64,000 nucleotides of DNA from Sphingobacterium cavernae. GTDB lineage: Bacteria > Bacteroidota > Bacteroidia > Sphingobacteriales > Sphingobacteriaceae. Positions within the stretch are counted from its first letter, which is position 1. Each line of letters opens with the position of its first letter. A program made the position numbers and the translations under genes. The stretch is from NCBI RefSeq assembly GCF_008520265.1, contig NZ_VIQM01000006.1:1-64000 (forward strand), written 5' to 3'. The notes under the pieces are model-generated. The model made no database searches. It had not been told where the DNA came from and saw nothing but the letters and a program-made list of their open reading frames with translations. Of the stretch, positions 6,134 to 14,311 are shown in pieces.

Positions 6134-7222
6134 ATGAAAAGAGTAACTATTAACACTAATGAAGTTGGATTTGTTGTAAAAAACAATGCTGTAGTTCGCA
6201 TATTGACTGCCGGGAAATATTGGTTAGGATTCGGCGAGAATATACAAAGATATGATATGGCAAAGCCATTTCATACGCCATATGATGTTGATGTATTGTT
6301 ACAGATTTCAGGTTTTTCGGAATTGGTAGAAGTTGTAGATGTATTGGATCATGAAATTGGAATTGTTTATGCAAATGGTAATTTCAAGCAATCATTAGCA
6401 TCAGGTAGACATGTATTTTGGAAAGGTTTGCAAAAATTAACTTTCCAAAAAGAAGATATTTCGACAATAGAAGTTTCTAATAGCATAGACAAAAATTTGT
6501 TAGAGAAATTAGCTTTCTACGTTCGTCAATATAAGATTGAGCCATCCGAGAAAGGGTTATTATTTGTCGATGGCGCATTCGTCAATGTGTTGGAAGCGGG
6601 TACCTACTACTGGTGGAAAAACTCCACTACTATTGCCGTCACACAAGCGGATATTCGCTTGACAACGATGGAAATCGTGGGCCAAGAAATATTGACTAAA
6701 GATAAAGCACAAATCCGTATCAACTTCTCGGTTCAATACCAAGTGGTTGATATAATCAAATCCTTATTGGAGAATAAGGATTTTGAAAAACAATTGTACA
6801 CTTTAATGCAGTTAGCATTACGTTCTTATATAGGTCAATTGACTTTGGACGAATTGATGGAGAATAAGTCAGCTCTAAATGAGCATATATTGGCAGAAGT
6901 TGAATCTCAAGTAGAATTATTAGGTGTAAAAATCTTTAATTCCGGATTGAAAGATGTGATTTTACCAGGTGATATTCGTGAAATCATGAATCAAGTTTTG
7001 GTAGCTGAAAAACGTGCGCAAGCTAACATCATTACACGTCGTGAAGAGACGGCTTCGGCAAGAAGCTTGTTGAATACAGCCAAATTGATGGAAGAAAACG
7101 GGATGTTGTTCAAATTGAAAGAGATGGAATATGTGGAGAAAATTGCGGAAAAAATCAACTCCATTTCTGTTTCTGGCAATGGTCAAATCGTTGATCAGTT
7201 GAAACAATTGTTTGTTAAATAA
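6134..7222 (+). CDS. Slipin (SPFH/Band-7 domain protein)
   Basis: Protein of 362 residues of the slipin branch of the stomatin/prohibitin (SPFH) superfamily. The N-terminal ~125 residues contain an ITTNEVGFVV-like start and GKYWLGFGE, with a repeat-like second segment EKGLLFVDGAFVNVLEAGTYYWW (from about 137). The SPFH core with AQIRINFSVQYQV follows, then the alpha-helical tail REETASARSLLNTAKLMEENG (about 303-323). SPFH proteins form ring-like oligomers on membranes, although no transmembrane helix is seen here. It is the first gene of the operon with the nucleotidyltransferases and rtcB, and slipin-RtcB neighbourhoods recur in Bacteroidota. It may scaffold or localise the repair enzymes. 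That role is inferred from context. Confidence 0.88.
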   Translation: MKRVTINTNEVGFVVKNNAVVRILTAGKYWLGFGENIQRYDMAKPFHTPYDVDVLLQISGFSELVEVVDVLDHEIGIVYANGNFKQSLASGRHVFWKGLQKLTFQKEDISTIEVSNSIDKNLLEKLAFYVRQYKIEPSEKGLLFVDGAFVNVLEAGTYYWWKNSTTIAVTQADIRLTTMEIVGQEILTKDKAQIRINFSVQYQVVDIIKSLLENKDFEKQLYTLMQLALRSYIGQLTLDELMENKSALNEHILAEVESQVELLGVKIFNSGLKDVILPGDIREIMNQVLVAEKRAQANIITRREETASARSLLNTAKLMEENGMLFKLKEMEYVEKIAEKINSISVSGNGQIVDQLKQLFVK

Positions 7223-7290
7223 TTAGATTTTTAGACGGTTAGGGGTAGTTTTTGAAGAGGTTGCTACCGCTAACCAAAAATAGGGAATTA

Positions 7291-8061
7291 ATGGAAATGA
7301 AAATAATATCAAGATTGAAGAAAATAGAAGAAAAGCACGGCATAGAAATATTGTTTGCTTGCGAATCTGGAAGTAGAGCTTGGGGTTTTCCATCAACAGA
7401 TAGTGACTATGATGTTCGTTTTATCTATAAAAGAAAGAAGGATCATTATATGACCGTATTTGAAGAATCTACTGAATTGGGGTTCGCCATAGTGGATGAT
7501 TTGGATTTTGTAGGCTGGGACATCAAGAAAGTGTTTTTGCTACTTCATAAGAGTAATGTGACTCCATTTGAATGGTTGCAATCGCCTATAGTTTACTGTG
7601 AAAAGAAGGATTTTAGAAACTATATGAAATCAGTTTCCCCAAATTTTTATGTGTCAAAAAGACATATACATCATTATTTGGGGATAGTTAAAGGTCGAAT
7701 GGAAGCTGTATCTTTTGAAGAAATGAAATTGAAATCTTTTTTTTATATCATGCGCTCTTTGCTTTCAGCTTATTGGAATATGAAATTTGGGACTTATGCG
7801 CCTATGGAGTTTGAACCTTTGATGACTTTGCTTCCGGAGAAAATAAAAGTATCATGTAAAGAGTTGAGAAGTCTGAAGTTAGAGCTTGAAGAAAGTTTTG
7901 TTTTTAATCTTTCAGATGAAATGAGAAAATTCATCATAGAATTACAAGACGAAATATGGACTTACGCCGATACTTTGGATGCAATGATAATAAGTAAAGA
8001 ATTGGCAAATGTTGGATTTTTAAAAATATTGGAAGATGACTATAGAAGCGCTTCGTGCTAA
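7291..8061 (+). CDS. Nucleotidyltransferase A (COG3541 type)
   Basis: Protein of 256 residues using the ATG at 7291. A longer frame from a TTG at 7252 exists, but family members start just before the KIISRLKKIEEKHGI segment. Motif CESGSRAWGFPSTDSDYDVRF is the nucleotidyltransferase G-S...D-x-D signature, with the catalytic aspartates in DSDYD. The C-terminal half is helical (YLGIVKGRMEAV... FYIMRSLLSAYW). Such enzymes transfer nucleotides to RNA ends or other acceptors. The neighbours rtcB and nucleotidyltransferase B point to RNA end repair, but the actual nucleotide and acceptor are unknown. Its 3' end overlaps the next gene by 26 bases, implying translational coupling. Confidence 0.8.
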   Translation: MEMKIISRLKKIEEKHGIEILFACESGSRAWGFPSTDSDYDVRFIYKRKKDHYMTVFEESTELGFAIVDDLDFVGWDIKKVFLLLHKSNVTPFEWLQSPIVYCEKKDFRNYMKSVSPNFYVSKRHIHHYLGIVKGRMEAVSFEEMKLKSFFYIMRSLLSAYWNMKFGTYAPMEFEPLMTLLPEKIKVSCKELRSLKLELEESFVFNLSDEMRKFIIELQDEIWTYADTLDAMIISKELANVGFLKILEDDYRSASC

Positions 8062-9091
8062 TGGATTAATACTTTTTGAAGTAGTAGCTGGTAGCCATGC
8101 TTATGGATTGGCTACTAAAGATTCGGACATGGATATAAAAGGTGTCTTCTATCTTCCTAAAGTCGATTTTTATTCGGGTGAATATATAGCACAAGTTGCG
8201 GATGAAAAAAATGATGTGGTTTACTACGAGTTGGGTCGGTTTTTCGAACTCTTGTCCAAGAGTAATCCGAGTGCTTTGGAAATATTAGCAACCCCTATTG
8301 ATTGTGTGAGATATAAGCATCCTTTGATGGAAGATTTGAATATTCGAGATTGCCTTTCCTTGGAAGCTGTCAAGACATTTTCGAATTATGCAATGGTTCA
8401 GGTTCAAAAAGCAAAAGGTCTAAATAAGAAAATCAATAATCCGATAGCACGGGACAGAAAAACATTGTTAGATTTTTGCTATATTCTAGAAGGTAATGAT
8501 GCCAAACCTTTTGTTCAATGGTTGGAAAATAAAGGTTGGGATCAGACCAATTGTGGATTAGCTAAATTGAATCATTGCAAAGGGACATACGGCTTGTATC
8601 ATGACTCAACAAATGGAAAGTATAAAGGAGTTTTAGCAAAACCTGATAGTTGTGACGTGTCCTGCTCATCCATACCTAAAGGTGAAAAATTGGAAGCTTA
8701 TCTAGTGGTGAATCAAGATTCATTTGCACAGCATTGCAAGAATTATAAGGAATATTTTGATTGGGAATCTAATCGTAATGAAAAACGATTTCTTGCTAAC
8801 TTGAACCATAATACTGGATACGATGCCAAGAATATGATGCATACAATACGCCTGAAGGAAGTCGCTAAGGATATATTGCTTCATAAAGATTTACGGGTTA
8901 AAAGGTCAAATCGAGAAGAACTGCTTAAGATAAAATCTGGTTTATATACCTATGAAGAGTTACTAGATAAGGCTGTTACTCTGCAAGATGAAATAAACGA
9001 ATTGAGTATCACAAGTGAATTAAAAGAAACTTTAAATATAGAATTGTTGCGATCTATATTGGTTGAGATACGTACAATTTTGTACAATTAA
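8036..9091 (+). CDS. Nucleotidyltransferase B (COG3541/YcgL type)
   Basis: Protein of 351 residues. The N-terminal motif VAGSHAYGLATKDSDMDIKGV has the same G-S-x-A-x-G...DSDxD pattern as nucleotidyltransferase A. The proteins differ in length and C-terminal region, so these are two diverged paralogues rather than a recent duplication. The centre holds a YYELGRFFELLSKSNPS helix typical of the family. The C-terminal part carries HTIRLKEVAKDIL, which in relatives lies near the active site. It is translationally coupled to gene A and lies 13 bases before rtcB. It probably modifies RNA ends before or after ligation. Chemistry not established by sequence. Confidence 0.8.
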   Translation: MTIEALRANGLILFEVVAGSHAYGLATKDSDMDIKGVFYLPKVDFYSGEYIAQVADEKNDVVYYELGRFFELLSKSNPSALEILATPIDCVRYKHPLMEDLNIRDCLSLEAVKTFSNYAMVQVQKAKGLNKKINNPIARDRKTLLDFCYILEGNDAKPFVQWLENKGWDQTNCGLAKLNHCKGTYGLYHDSTNGKYKGVLAKPDSCDVSCSSIPKGEKLEAYLVVNQDSFAQHCKNYKEYFDWESNRNEKRFLANLNHNTGYDAKNMMHTIRLKEVAKDILLHKDLRVKRSNREELLKIKSGLYTYEELLDKAVTLQDEINELSITSELKETLNIELLRSILVEIRTILYN

Positions 9092-9104
9092 TGAGTTAGT
9101 ATTA

Positions 9105-10526
9105 ATGGAAAATAAAAGAATAAATGGCAACGATTTGATTGCTTTAGGATATAAAGAAAATCATGCTATGGGAGTAGCATTGAAAATTAATAAAAAACGT
9201 TTGGGGCTCACAAAAGAAGAGATGCTTCAAAAGTTTAAAGATGTATTAGAAACTCCTGAATCCTTTTTGGAAGATCCAACTTTTGAGCCTTTGGCGAATA
9301 TCTTGCTAAATATAGAAAAGATTGATGAAGAGCTGATTACACTGAATGATAAACCCAATGAATATACCGTCTATGGTGTAGAGAATATTGAGGAAGGTGC
9401 TAAAGATCAAATGAATGTAGCTATGACGCTTCCTGTAACTGTTGCAGGAGCCTTGATGCCCGATGCGCATCAAGGATATGGATTGCCCATTGGTGGTGTG
9501 TTGGCTACCAAAAATGCGATTATTCCTTACGGTGTAGGTGTGGATATTGGTTGTCGAATGGCGTTATCAGTTTTTGATTTACCTGCTAATTATTTAGATT
9601 TAGAACATCATAAATTGAAGAAAATCTTAATCGACAACACCAAATTTGGTGCAGGTCATGGTTTTTTAAAGCACGAACGCTCGGATCATGCTGTATTGGA
9701 TAACTCCTTGTTTGAAACTAATGCTTTCATTCGAGAATTGAAGGACAAGGCATGGACGCAATTGGGTACTTCTGGAGGAGGTAATCACTTTGTGGAATTT
9801 GGGGTAATGGAGTTCAAAGAGAAGGATGAGGTTTTAAATATTGAAAAAGGTTCTTATTTGGCATTATTGACACATTCAGGTTCTCGAGGAATGGGAGCTA
9901 CCATAGCAGATCATTATACCAAATTGGCAAAGGAATTATGTAAGTTACCTTTCAAAGCACAAAATTTGGCCTACTTAGATTTGGATTCTGAGGCAGGACA
10001 TGAATATTGGTTGGCGATGAATTTGGCTGGTGATTATGCTTCTGCTTGTCATGAAATGATTCATGTTAAAATAAAATCAGCCTTAGGAGCTGAATTATTA
10101 GCCAAAGTAGAAAACCACCATAATTTTGCTTGGAAAGAGCAAATCAATGGTGAAGAAGTGATCGTACATCGTAAAGGGGCTACACCTGCTTCCAAAGACG
10201 TTATGGGAATTATCCCGGGTTCTATGGCTACACCAGGATTTTTGGTACGTGGAAAAGGTGAGGAAACTTCTATTAATTCGGCATCACATGGTGCAGGACG
10301 GCTTATGAGCCGTACAAAAGCTATAAAGACATTACGTAAAAATGATCTTAAGACATTGTTGTCAGATCATGGCATTACCTTAATCGGAGCAGGAATGGAT
10401 GAAGCACCTATGGCGTATAAAGATATTCATACGGTGATGTCAGCTCAAAAGGATTTAGTGAATATTGTAGCTACTTTCTCGCCAAAAATTGTTCGGATGG
10501 CCGATGATGGTTCTCGTGAAGATTGA
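9105..10526 (+). CDS. rtcB: RNA-splicing ligase RtcB
   Basis: Protein of 473 residues using the ATG at 9105. An in-frame TTG at 9063 would overlap the previous gene and is less likely. All RtcB signatures are present: DAHQGYGLPIGGV and GVDIGCRM (Mn-binding Asp/Cys), TSGGGNHFVEFG, LTHSGSRG, ENHHNFAW, HRKGATPA, and SASHGAGRLMSR with the histidine that is guanylylated. RtcB joins 2',3'-cyclic phosphate or 3'-phosphate RNA ends to 5'-OH ends with GTP and Mn2+, repairing tRNAs cut by anticodon nucleases. It is the last gene of the slipin operon, followed by a strong terminator. No archease gene is adjacent. Confidence 0.96.
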   Translation: MENKRINGNDLIALGYKENHAMGVALKINKKRLGLTKEEMLQKFKDVLETPESFLEDPTFEPLANILLNIEKIDEELITLNDKPNEYTVYGVENIEEGAKDQMNVAMTLPVTVAGALMPDAHQGYGLPIGGVLATKNAIIPYGVGVDIGCRMALSVFDLPANYLDLEHHKLKKILIDNTKFGAGHGFLKHERSDHAVLDNSLFETNAFIRELKDKAWTQLGTSGGGNHFVEFGVMEFKEKDEVLNIEKGSYLALLTHSGSRGMGATIADHYTKLAKELCKLPFKAQNLAYLDLDSEAGHEYWLAMNLAGDYASACHEMIHVKIKSALGAELLAKVENHHNFAWKEQINGEEVIVHRKGATPASKDVMGIIPGSMATPGFLVRGKGEETSINSASHGAGRLMSRTKAIKTLRKNDLKTLLSDHGITLIGAGMDEAPMAYKDIHTVMSAQKDLVNIVATFSPKIVRMADDGSRED

Positions 10527-10533
10527 TGACAAT

Positions 10534-10581
10534 AAAAAAATGTTCCTGTTATATCATATGATATAACAGGAACATTTTTTT
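10534..10581. terminator. Strong bidirectional terminator after rtcB
   Basis: A fully self-complementary 34-base palindrome (10541-10574) is preceded by seven As and followed by seven Ts, so it can stop transcription from both directions. It isolates the RNA-repair operon from repeat copy 5. Confidence 0.9.
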
Positions 10582-10619
10582 CTATGTCGTAAAGAACTTC
10601 ATCTCAAACTTTCTTTCAA

Positions 10620-10755
10620 AATTTATAATCCAATTGTCAAAAAATACAGGAAATTCTATGTTTTCTATATGTTACTTTAAAAACACAACTCGCTGATTAT
10701 TAAGACAATTAAACATTCTGGGTGCCCGCTCAGTTTGTTATGAGTCAAAGGTAAA
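10620..10755 (-). ncRNA. Repeat element copy 5, putative small RNA unit
   Basis: Minus-strand layout: -7 box TACCTTTG (10746-10753), invariant CTGAGCGGGCACCCAG block (10718-10733), GTTGT/GTAAC hairpin with two G-U pairs (10670-10690), terminator-like AAAACATAG/CTGTATTTT stem with one mismatch and one G-U (10638-10664). The operon to its left is convergent and ends in its own strong terminator, so this element again cannot be a leader of a downstream gene. Confidence 0.62.
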
Positions 10756-10768
10756 TATACTTTTTATA

Positions 10769-11536
10769 TTATCTAACCCATAACTGTTGAAGTTTAGGTA
10801 GAATGTAATAGACAAATCCTAGAGTTAAAATAGTAATAGATATACTTATAAGTAAAGGCAAAATAAAAAGCAAATCAAATTCATGTTGAAGATTACTGTA
10901 TGCAATAAATGGATAGGTATGAATGAAGAAGTACTTGTATTCCCATTCTATTAAAAAGATTGAAATAAATATTAGTAGTAGAAATGGCACAGTATTGATT
11001 AATATATTATGAAAGAATATATTTAGTATGGTGTGTATGGCTGATAGACAGATGCATACTGGTAATAATGTGAAAGTATATATAATAATAAAAGTTGGAT
11101 TATATAAGTTAAACTCTGGGATATGGTAGTAGGCTCCGATTACATATCCGCCAAATAGTAACATAAGGGAGGATGTTATAATTATAAATGCTAAGAATAT
11201 CCACATGACAAAGAGTTTTGACAAAAAATATTCACCCATTTTTAAAGGCAATGTAGAATGTGTTCTAGGTCCGTTATAGCGATATTCATTGTCAAAAATA
11301 ATATAAGGGTAAATTATTGCAAGTAATGGGAATATAAATGTTAGTATTAGAAGGACATCTTTGCTATAAATAACCCATAAATCATACCCAGTTTTTTGAA
11401 AATTAATTGTATTATCTTTCGTTAATAGTATTAAGACTATGGCCAATATTTGGGGTAAAATTAAGGTAAGACGCATGGGCTTATTATTAAGAATTTTAAC
11501 AAAGTCCGCATAAAATAATCTTTTTAATGATATCAT
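10769..11536 (-). CDS. ABC transporter permease (ABC-2 type)
   Basis: Protein of 255 residues with about six hydrophobic helices (for example around 23-39, 61-80, 108-132, 148-168, 174-197 and 225-246), as in ABC-2 type permeases such as bacteriocin or peptide immunity exporters. Its start overlaps the stop of the ATPase gene by four bases (ATGA), so the pair is coupled and forms one transporter. The substrate is not deducible. Link to the esterase-like gene upstream is by operon structure only. Confidence 0.75.
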   Translation of the reverse strand: MISLKRLFYADFVKILNNKPMRLTLILPQILAIVLILLTKDNTINFQKTGYDLWVIYSKDVLLILTFIFPLLAIIYPYIIFDNEYRYNGPRTHSTLPLKMGEYFLSKLFVMWIFLAFIIITSSLMLLFGGYVIGAYYHIPEFNLYNPTFIIIYTFTLLPVCICLSAIHTILNIFFHNILINTVPFLLLIFISIFLIEWEYKYFFIHTYPFIAYSNLQHEFDLLFILPLLISISITILTLGFVYYILPKLQQLWVR

Positions 11537-12408
11537 ATTTTATCAATTTTTGTAAGAGAATCTAATATTCTGAAATATAGTTCCTTGAGGGTTGTTTGTT
11601 TCAAGTTATCAATAACCAGTTCTTCTAAATCTTGTTCTGAGGGATTAATTAACATATATTGTTGATTATCCAGGTTTAAAAGATTTTTTAAATTAAGTGT
11701 TTGAATGTCTTGGATTTTCTCTTTACTCACTGTATATATATTAAACAAATCAGAAGTGTTTTTATGGAAGTTCAAAACTATGCGGCCAGACTCTATAAAT
11801 ATGAATTGAGAACAAAGACACTCCAGTTCAACCAAGTCATGAGCAGCGATGAAAAAGGTTATATTTAATTTAACATTGAGCTCCTTTATCTTTTCAGTTA
11901 GAAACTTTGAGTTAACTGGGTCAAGAGCAAGCCAAGGTTCATCCAGAAAGATTACGCTGGGATTGTTGAGTAAAGCGATTACGATTTTTAGACGCTGCTT
12001 GTAGCCAGATGATAGTTGAGAGACTTTGAATTTACTGTAAGAAGTCAATTCAAAATCATCTAATAATTTTTCTCCTATACTTAAGTCTTTGTCCCAAATA
12101 TTACAGAAGTAAGTGATATTAGCTATAACGGACATATTATCATATGTAGATGATCTATCAAGAATAGCACTTATCATAGACTTGATTTTTATTTCATTTC
12201 CCTTAATTGGTAGATTGTTGAAATATATGTCTCCTAAATAATTAGTAAGAACCCCAGTAAGAAGATTAAACAACGTAGATTTTCCGGCTCCATTTGGACC
12301 TAATATGCCAATTATTTCACCTTTTTCTACCCGAAAAGAGATGTTTTTAATTATTTCTCTGTCTTTATAAGAGAAATATAGATTGCTAATTTTATATAAT
12401 TCTTCCAT
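11533..12408 (-). CDS. ABC transporter ATP-binding protein
   Basis: Protein of 291 residues with Walker A GPNGAGKST (about 37-45), signature LSSGYKQR (about 137-144), Walker B VIFLDEPW (about 156-163) and an H-loop AAHD. The C-terminal ~70 residues are an extension beyond the ATPase core, common in ATPases of ABC-2 exporters. It shares one base (TAATG) with the preceding esterase-like gene and overlaps the permease gene, so the three form a tight operon. Energises export by the adjacent permease. Confidence 0.9.
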   Translation of the reverse strand: MEELYKISNLYFSYKDREIIKNISFRVEKGEIIGILGPNGAGKSTLFNLLTGVLTNYLGDIYFNNLPIKGNEIKIKSMISAILDRSSTYDNMSVIANITYFCNIWDKDLSIGEKLLDDFELTSYSKFKVSQLSSGYKQRLKIVIALLNNPSVIFLDEPWLALDPVNSKFLTEKIKELNVKLNITFFIAAHDLVELECLCSQFIFIESGRIVLNFHKNTSDLFNIYTVSKEKIQDIQTLNLKNLLNLDNQQYMLINPSEQDLEELVIDNLKQTTLKELYFRILDSLTKIDKI

Positions 12409-13652
12409 TAGTATTTACTAGGTTGCATGTTTTTAATAAATATAAACGTGTCAAATTTATTGAACCAGTCGTCTTCTATATTATTGTGTCCGTAAAAACG
12501 CATAGTTGACTTTTGCTTTTTTAAGTTATGAGGAACCACTAAAATGCGATGTTCTTCAGTTTTTTCTGCTAATGTATTTTCGACCGATAAAGATGTTGGA
12601 GGATTTAATTTTATGACCTTGTTAGAGTTTATATTAGTGGTGGAGCCATTTAATGAAGTTGTCAGGATTATTAAAGAGTTTTTGTCATAATGCTCTTTTA
12701 TATGTGCACCTATACGAACCCATTGGTTTTTATCATTGCTTGCATGTGCATTTGCGGTCCAAACAATAACTTTTGATGATTTGTTTTTATTCATTTGCCA
12801 TAAAATATTTGAAAACATAACAGAGTCTCTAGTGTTATTGAACTCATTGTCTTTCAAATACATTTTGGAATAATAAAAATGGTAAATGTTATTAATGTAT
12901 TGTAAGTAAAGACTATCCCTCTCCGTTTTACTTTCTTTCTTGTTGATGAGCTGCTGCAAGTCAAGTAATTCCTTCAGACATGATTTTCTATTGGTATCCA
13001 TTCTTTCTCCAGGTGTATTGAAATACAGCACTGGGCCAAACCGGTTGGTTAATGAATGCTTTATGTGTTTGATCTGAGATTGTTTAAAGCCTGGTATTTG
13101 TTTTGCATAAGAAATTAAATCTTCATAAATTTTATGTTGAGAAAACTTAATTGGTATTTGAAAATCTATTCCTTTTAGATAAAGAGGGGATTTATTCTTT
13201 GATTTGAAGATTATAGTATCTCTAAGTAATTTGGTTTGTTCTGCATTCTTCCAAAATGGATATATTGTGGATCGATGAAAATCATTTACTTGTCCAAGTT
13301 GTAAGCGTTCCCAAAAGCGATGCGTGTCATAAAAGGAAGTTTCAAGAAACAGTGTATTGAAGCCTTTTTGATTTAGATACAACACTAGCTCAGATAATAT
13401 TTTTTGTGTTGTTCCATCTCCATGTTGTTGCTCGCCTAATAGAATTATCTGCTTATTACTAATGAGAGAGTCGAGTAGTCTCCAATCCATATTGTGAGAA
13501 GTGTTATTGTGTAAAATCTCGGTTCCAATAAGTTTATTTAGTGCAGTTTTTTTATCTATGAAAGAGTTGTTTGATATATAGCATATTATGAGGGCTGTAA
13601 TAGCTAATAATAACAGAGAAATACTTACGTAAATAATTGGCTTAAGATTCAT
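12408..13652 (-). CDS. Erythromycin-esterase-like membrane-anchored protein
   Basis: Protein of 414 residues. A hydrophobic segment (about 6-24) anchors the N-terminus. The rest resembles the erythromycin esterase/ChaN-Tiki-like fold: LLGEQQHGDG (about 72-81) holds the G-E-x-x-H-G motif with the putative catalytic Glu and His, LFLETSFYDTHRFWE follows, then LKGIDFQIP, and VIVWTANAHAS carries a second conserved His. Known EreA-type enzymes open macrolide lactones, but many homologues have other, unknown substrates. First gene of the operon with the ABC transporter, suggesting processing or resistance for an exported compound. Substrate not known. Confidence 0.7.
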   Translation of the reverse strand: MNLKPIIYVSISLLLLAITALIICYISNNSFIDKKTALNKLIGTEILHNNTSHNMDWRLLDSLISNKQIILLGEQQHGDGTTQKILSELVLYLNQKGFNTLFLETSFYDTHRFWERLQLGQVNDFHRSTIYPFWKNAEQTKLLRDTIIFKSKNKSPLYLKGIDFQIPIKFSQHKIYEDLISYAKQIPGFKQSQIKHIKHSLTNRFGPVLYFNTPGERMDTNRKSCLKELLDLQQLINKKESKTERDSLYLQYINNIYHFYYSKMYLKDNEFNNTRDSVMFSNILWQMNKNKSSKVIVWTANAHASNDKNQWVRIGAHIKEHYDKNSLIILTTSLNGSTTNINSNKVIKLNPPTSLSVENTLAEKTEEHRILVVPHNLKKQKSTMRFYGHNNIEDDWFNKFDTFIFIKNMQPSKY

Positions 13653-13839
13653 ATAGTGTTTATAATGGGTTAATCTCTGCTATTATATAATAGTAAAACT
13701 ATGATGCTTTAGTTATTGTATTTATAAAAAAAATCTAAAAAACCTATATATAATAGCTTTAATGAAATTAAGATTTATTTATGGTTAATAACATGATGAT
13801 TTTATAAGCTATATTCCATAAATTATTTTTTAATAAGAT
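13653..13839. other. AT-rich spacer upstream of the esterase-like gene
   Basis: AT-rich and non-coding. The part around 13811-13838 resembles sequence next to repeat copy 3 (about 3271-3310). I see no strong -7 box close to the esterase ATG, so its operon may start from the promoter in repeat copy 6. Confidence 0.35.
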
Positions 13840-13924
13840 TTGGGAGGATCAGTTAAAAGTAGTTGATATTTAACTTAATTAAACATCCTGGGTGCCGCTC
13901 AGTTGTTATTATACAAAGGTAAAA
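13840..13924 (-). ncRNA. Repeat element copy 6, degenerate
   Basis: Only the promoter-proximal half is conserved. The -7 box TACCTTTG (13914-13921) and the GC-rich block are present, the latter with one base deleted (CTGAGCGGCACCCAG). The middle hairpin and the terminator stem cannot be recognised. This is the rightmost copy and marks the end of the island. It may be decaying, or act purely as a promoter for the operon to its left. Confidence 0.5.
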
Positions 13925-14068
13925 GTTTATTCAATGAAACGGATTTAACAACGGATTATTCAATAAACAAAATTCGCAATAAAGTGTTGTGAGTCCTATT
14001 TGTATAAAGGGTATTAAGCAGCTTAGCAAAATCTGCTAAGCCGTTAATGCTCAGTTTGCCAATAATGA

Positions 14069-14284
14069 CTAAATAGTTTCTATGTTAAAGCCTTTGGCTT
14101 TTACAATTTCTAATACTTTTTCTTCTGAGATTCCTTCGGATGAAACCGTTAAAATTTTATCTGCATTATCCGTGTCTACAGCCCAATGGCTTATACCTTC
14201 CGCAGTGTCTAGAGCTAGTTTTACTTTAGAAATACACCCTCCACAGTTAATGTTAGTTTTGAATTTGAAGTCCTTGTTTCCCAT
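14069..14284 (-). CDS. Heavy-metal-associated (HMA) domain protein, CopZ-like
   Basis: Protein of 71 residues, a single HMA ferredoxin-like domain. The metal site is NCGGCISK (CxxC at about 14-17), a variant of the usual GMxCxxC. It lies 27 bases after the CopA ATPase gene on the same strand and probably ferries Cu(I) to it. No signal peptide, so cytoplasmic. Confidence 0.85.
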   Translation of the reverse strand: MGNKDFKFKTNINCGGCISKVKLALDTAEGISHWAVDTDNADKILTVSSEGISEEKVLEIVKAKGFNIETI

Positions 14285-14311
14285 GTCTTTAAAATTTAGT
14301 TATAATCTTGT

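Noticed and set aside
7252..7290. TTG start for nucleotidyltransferase A
   Set aside because: Adds 13 residues not found in the family. The ATG at 7291 fits the normal N-terminus.
22..13924. Reading the repeats as integron attC sites
   Set aside because: No GTTRRRY/RYYYAAC boundary pairs, no integron integrase in the window, and each element has promoter and terminator features that attC sites lack.
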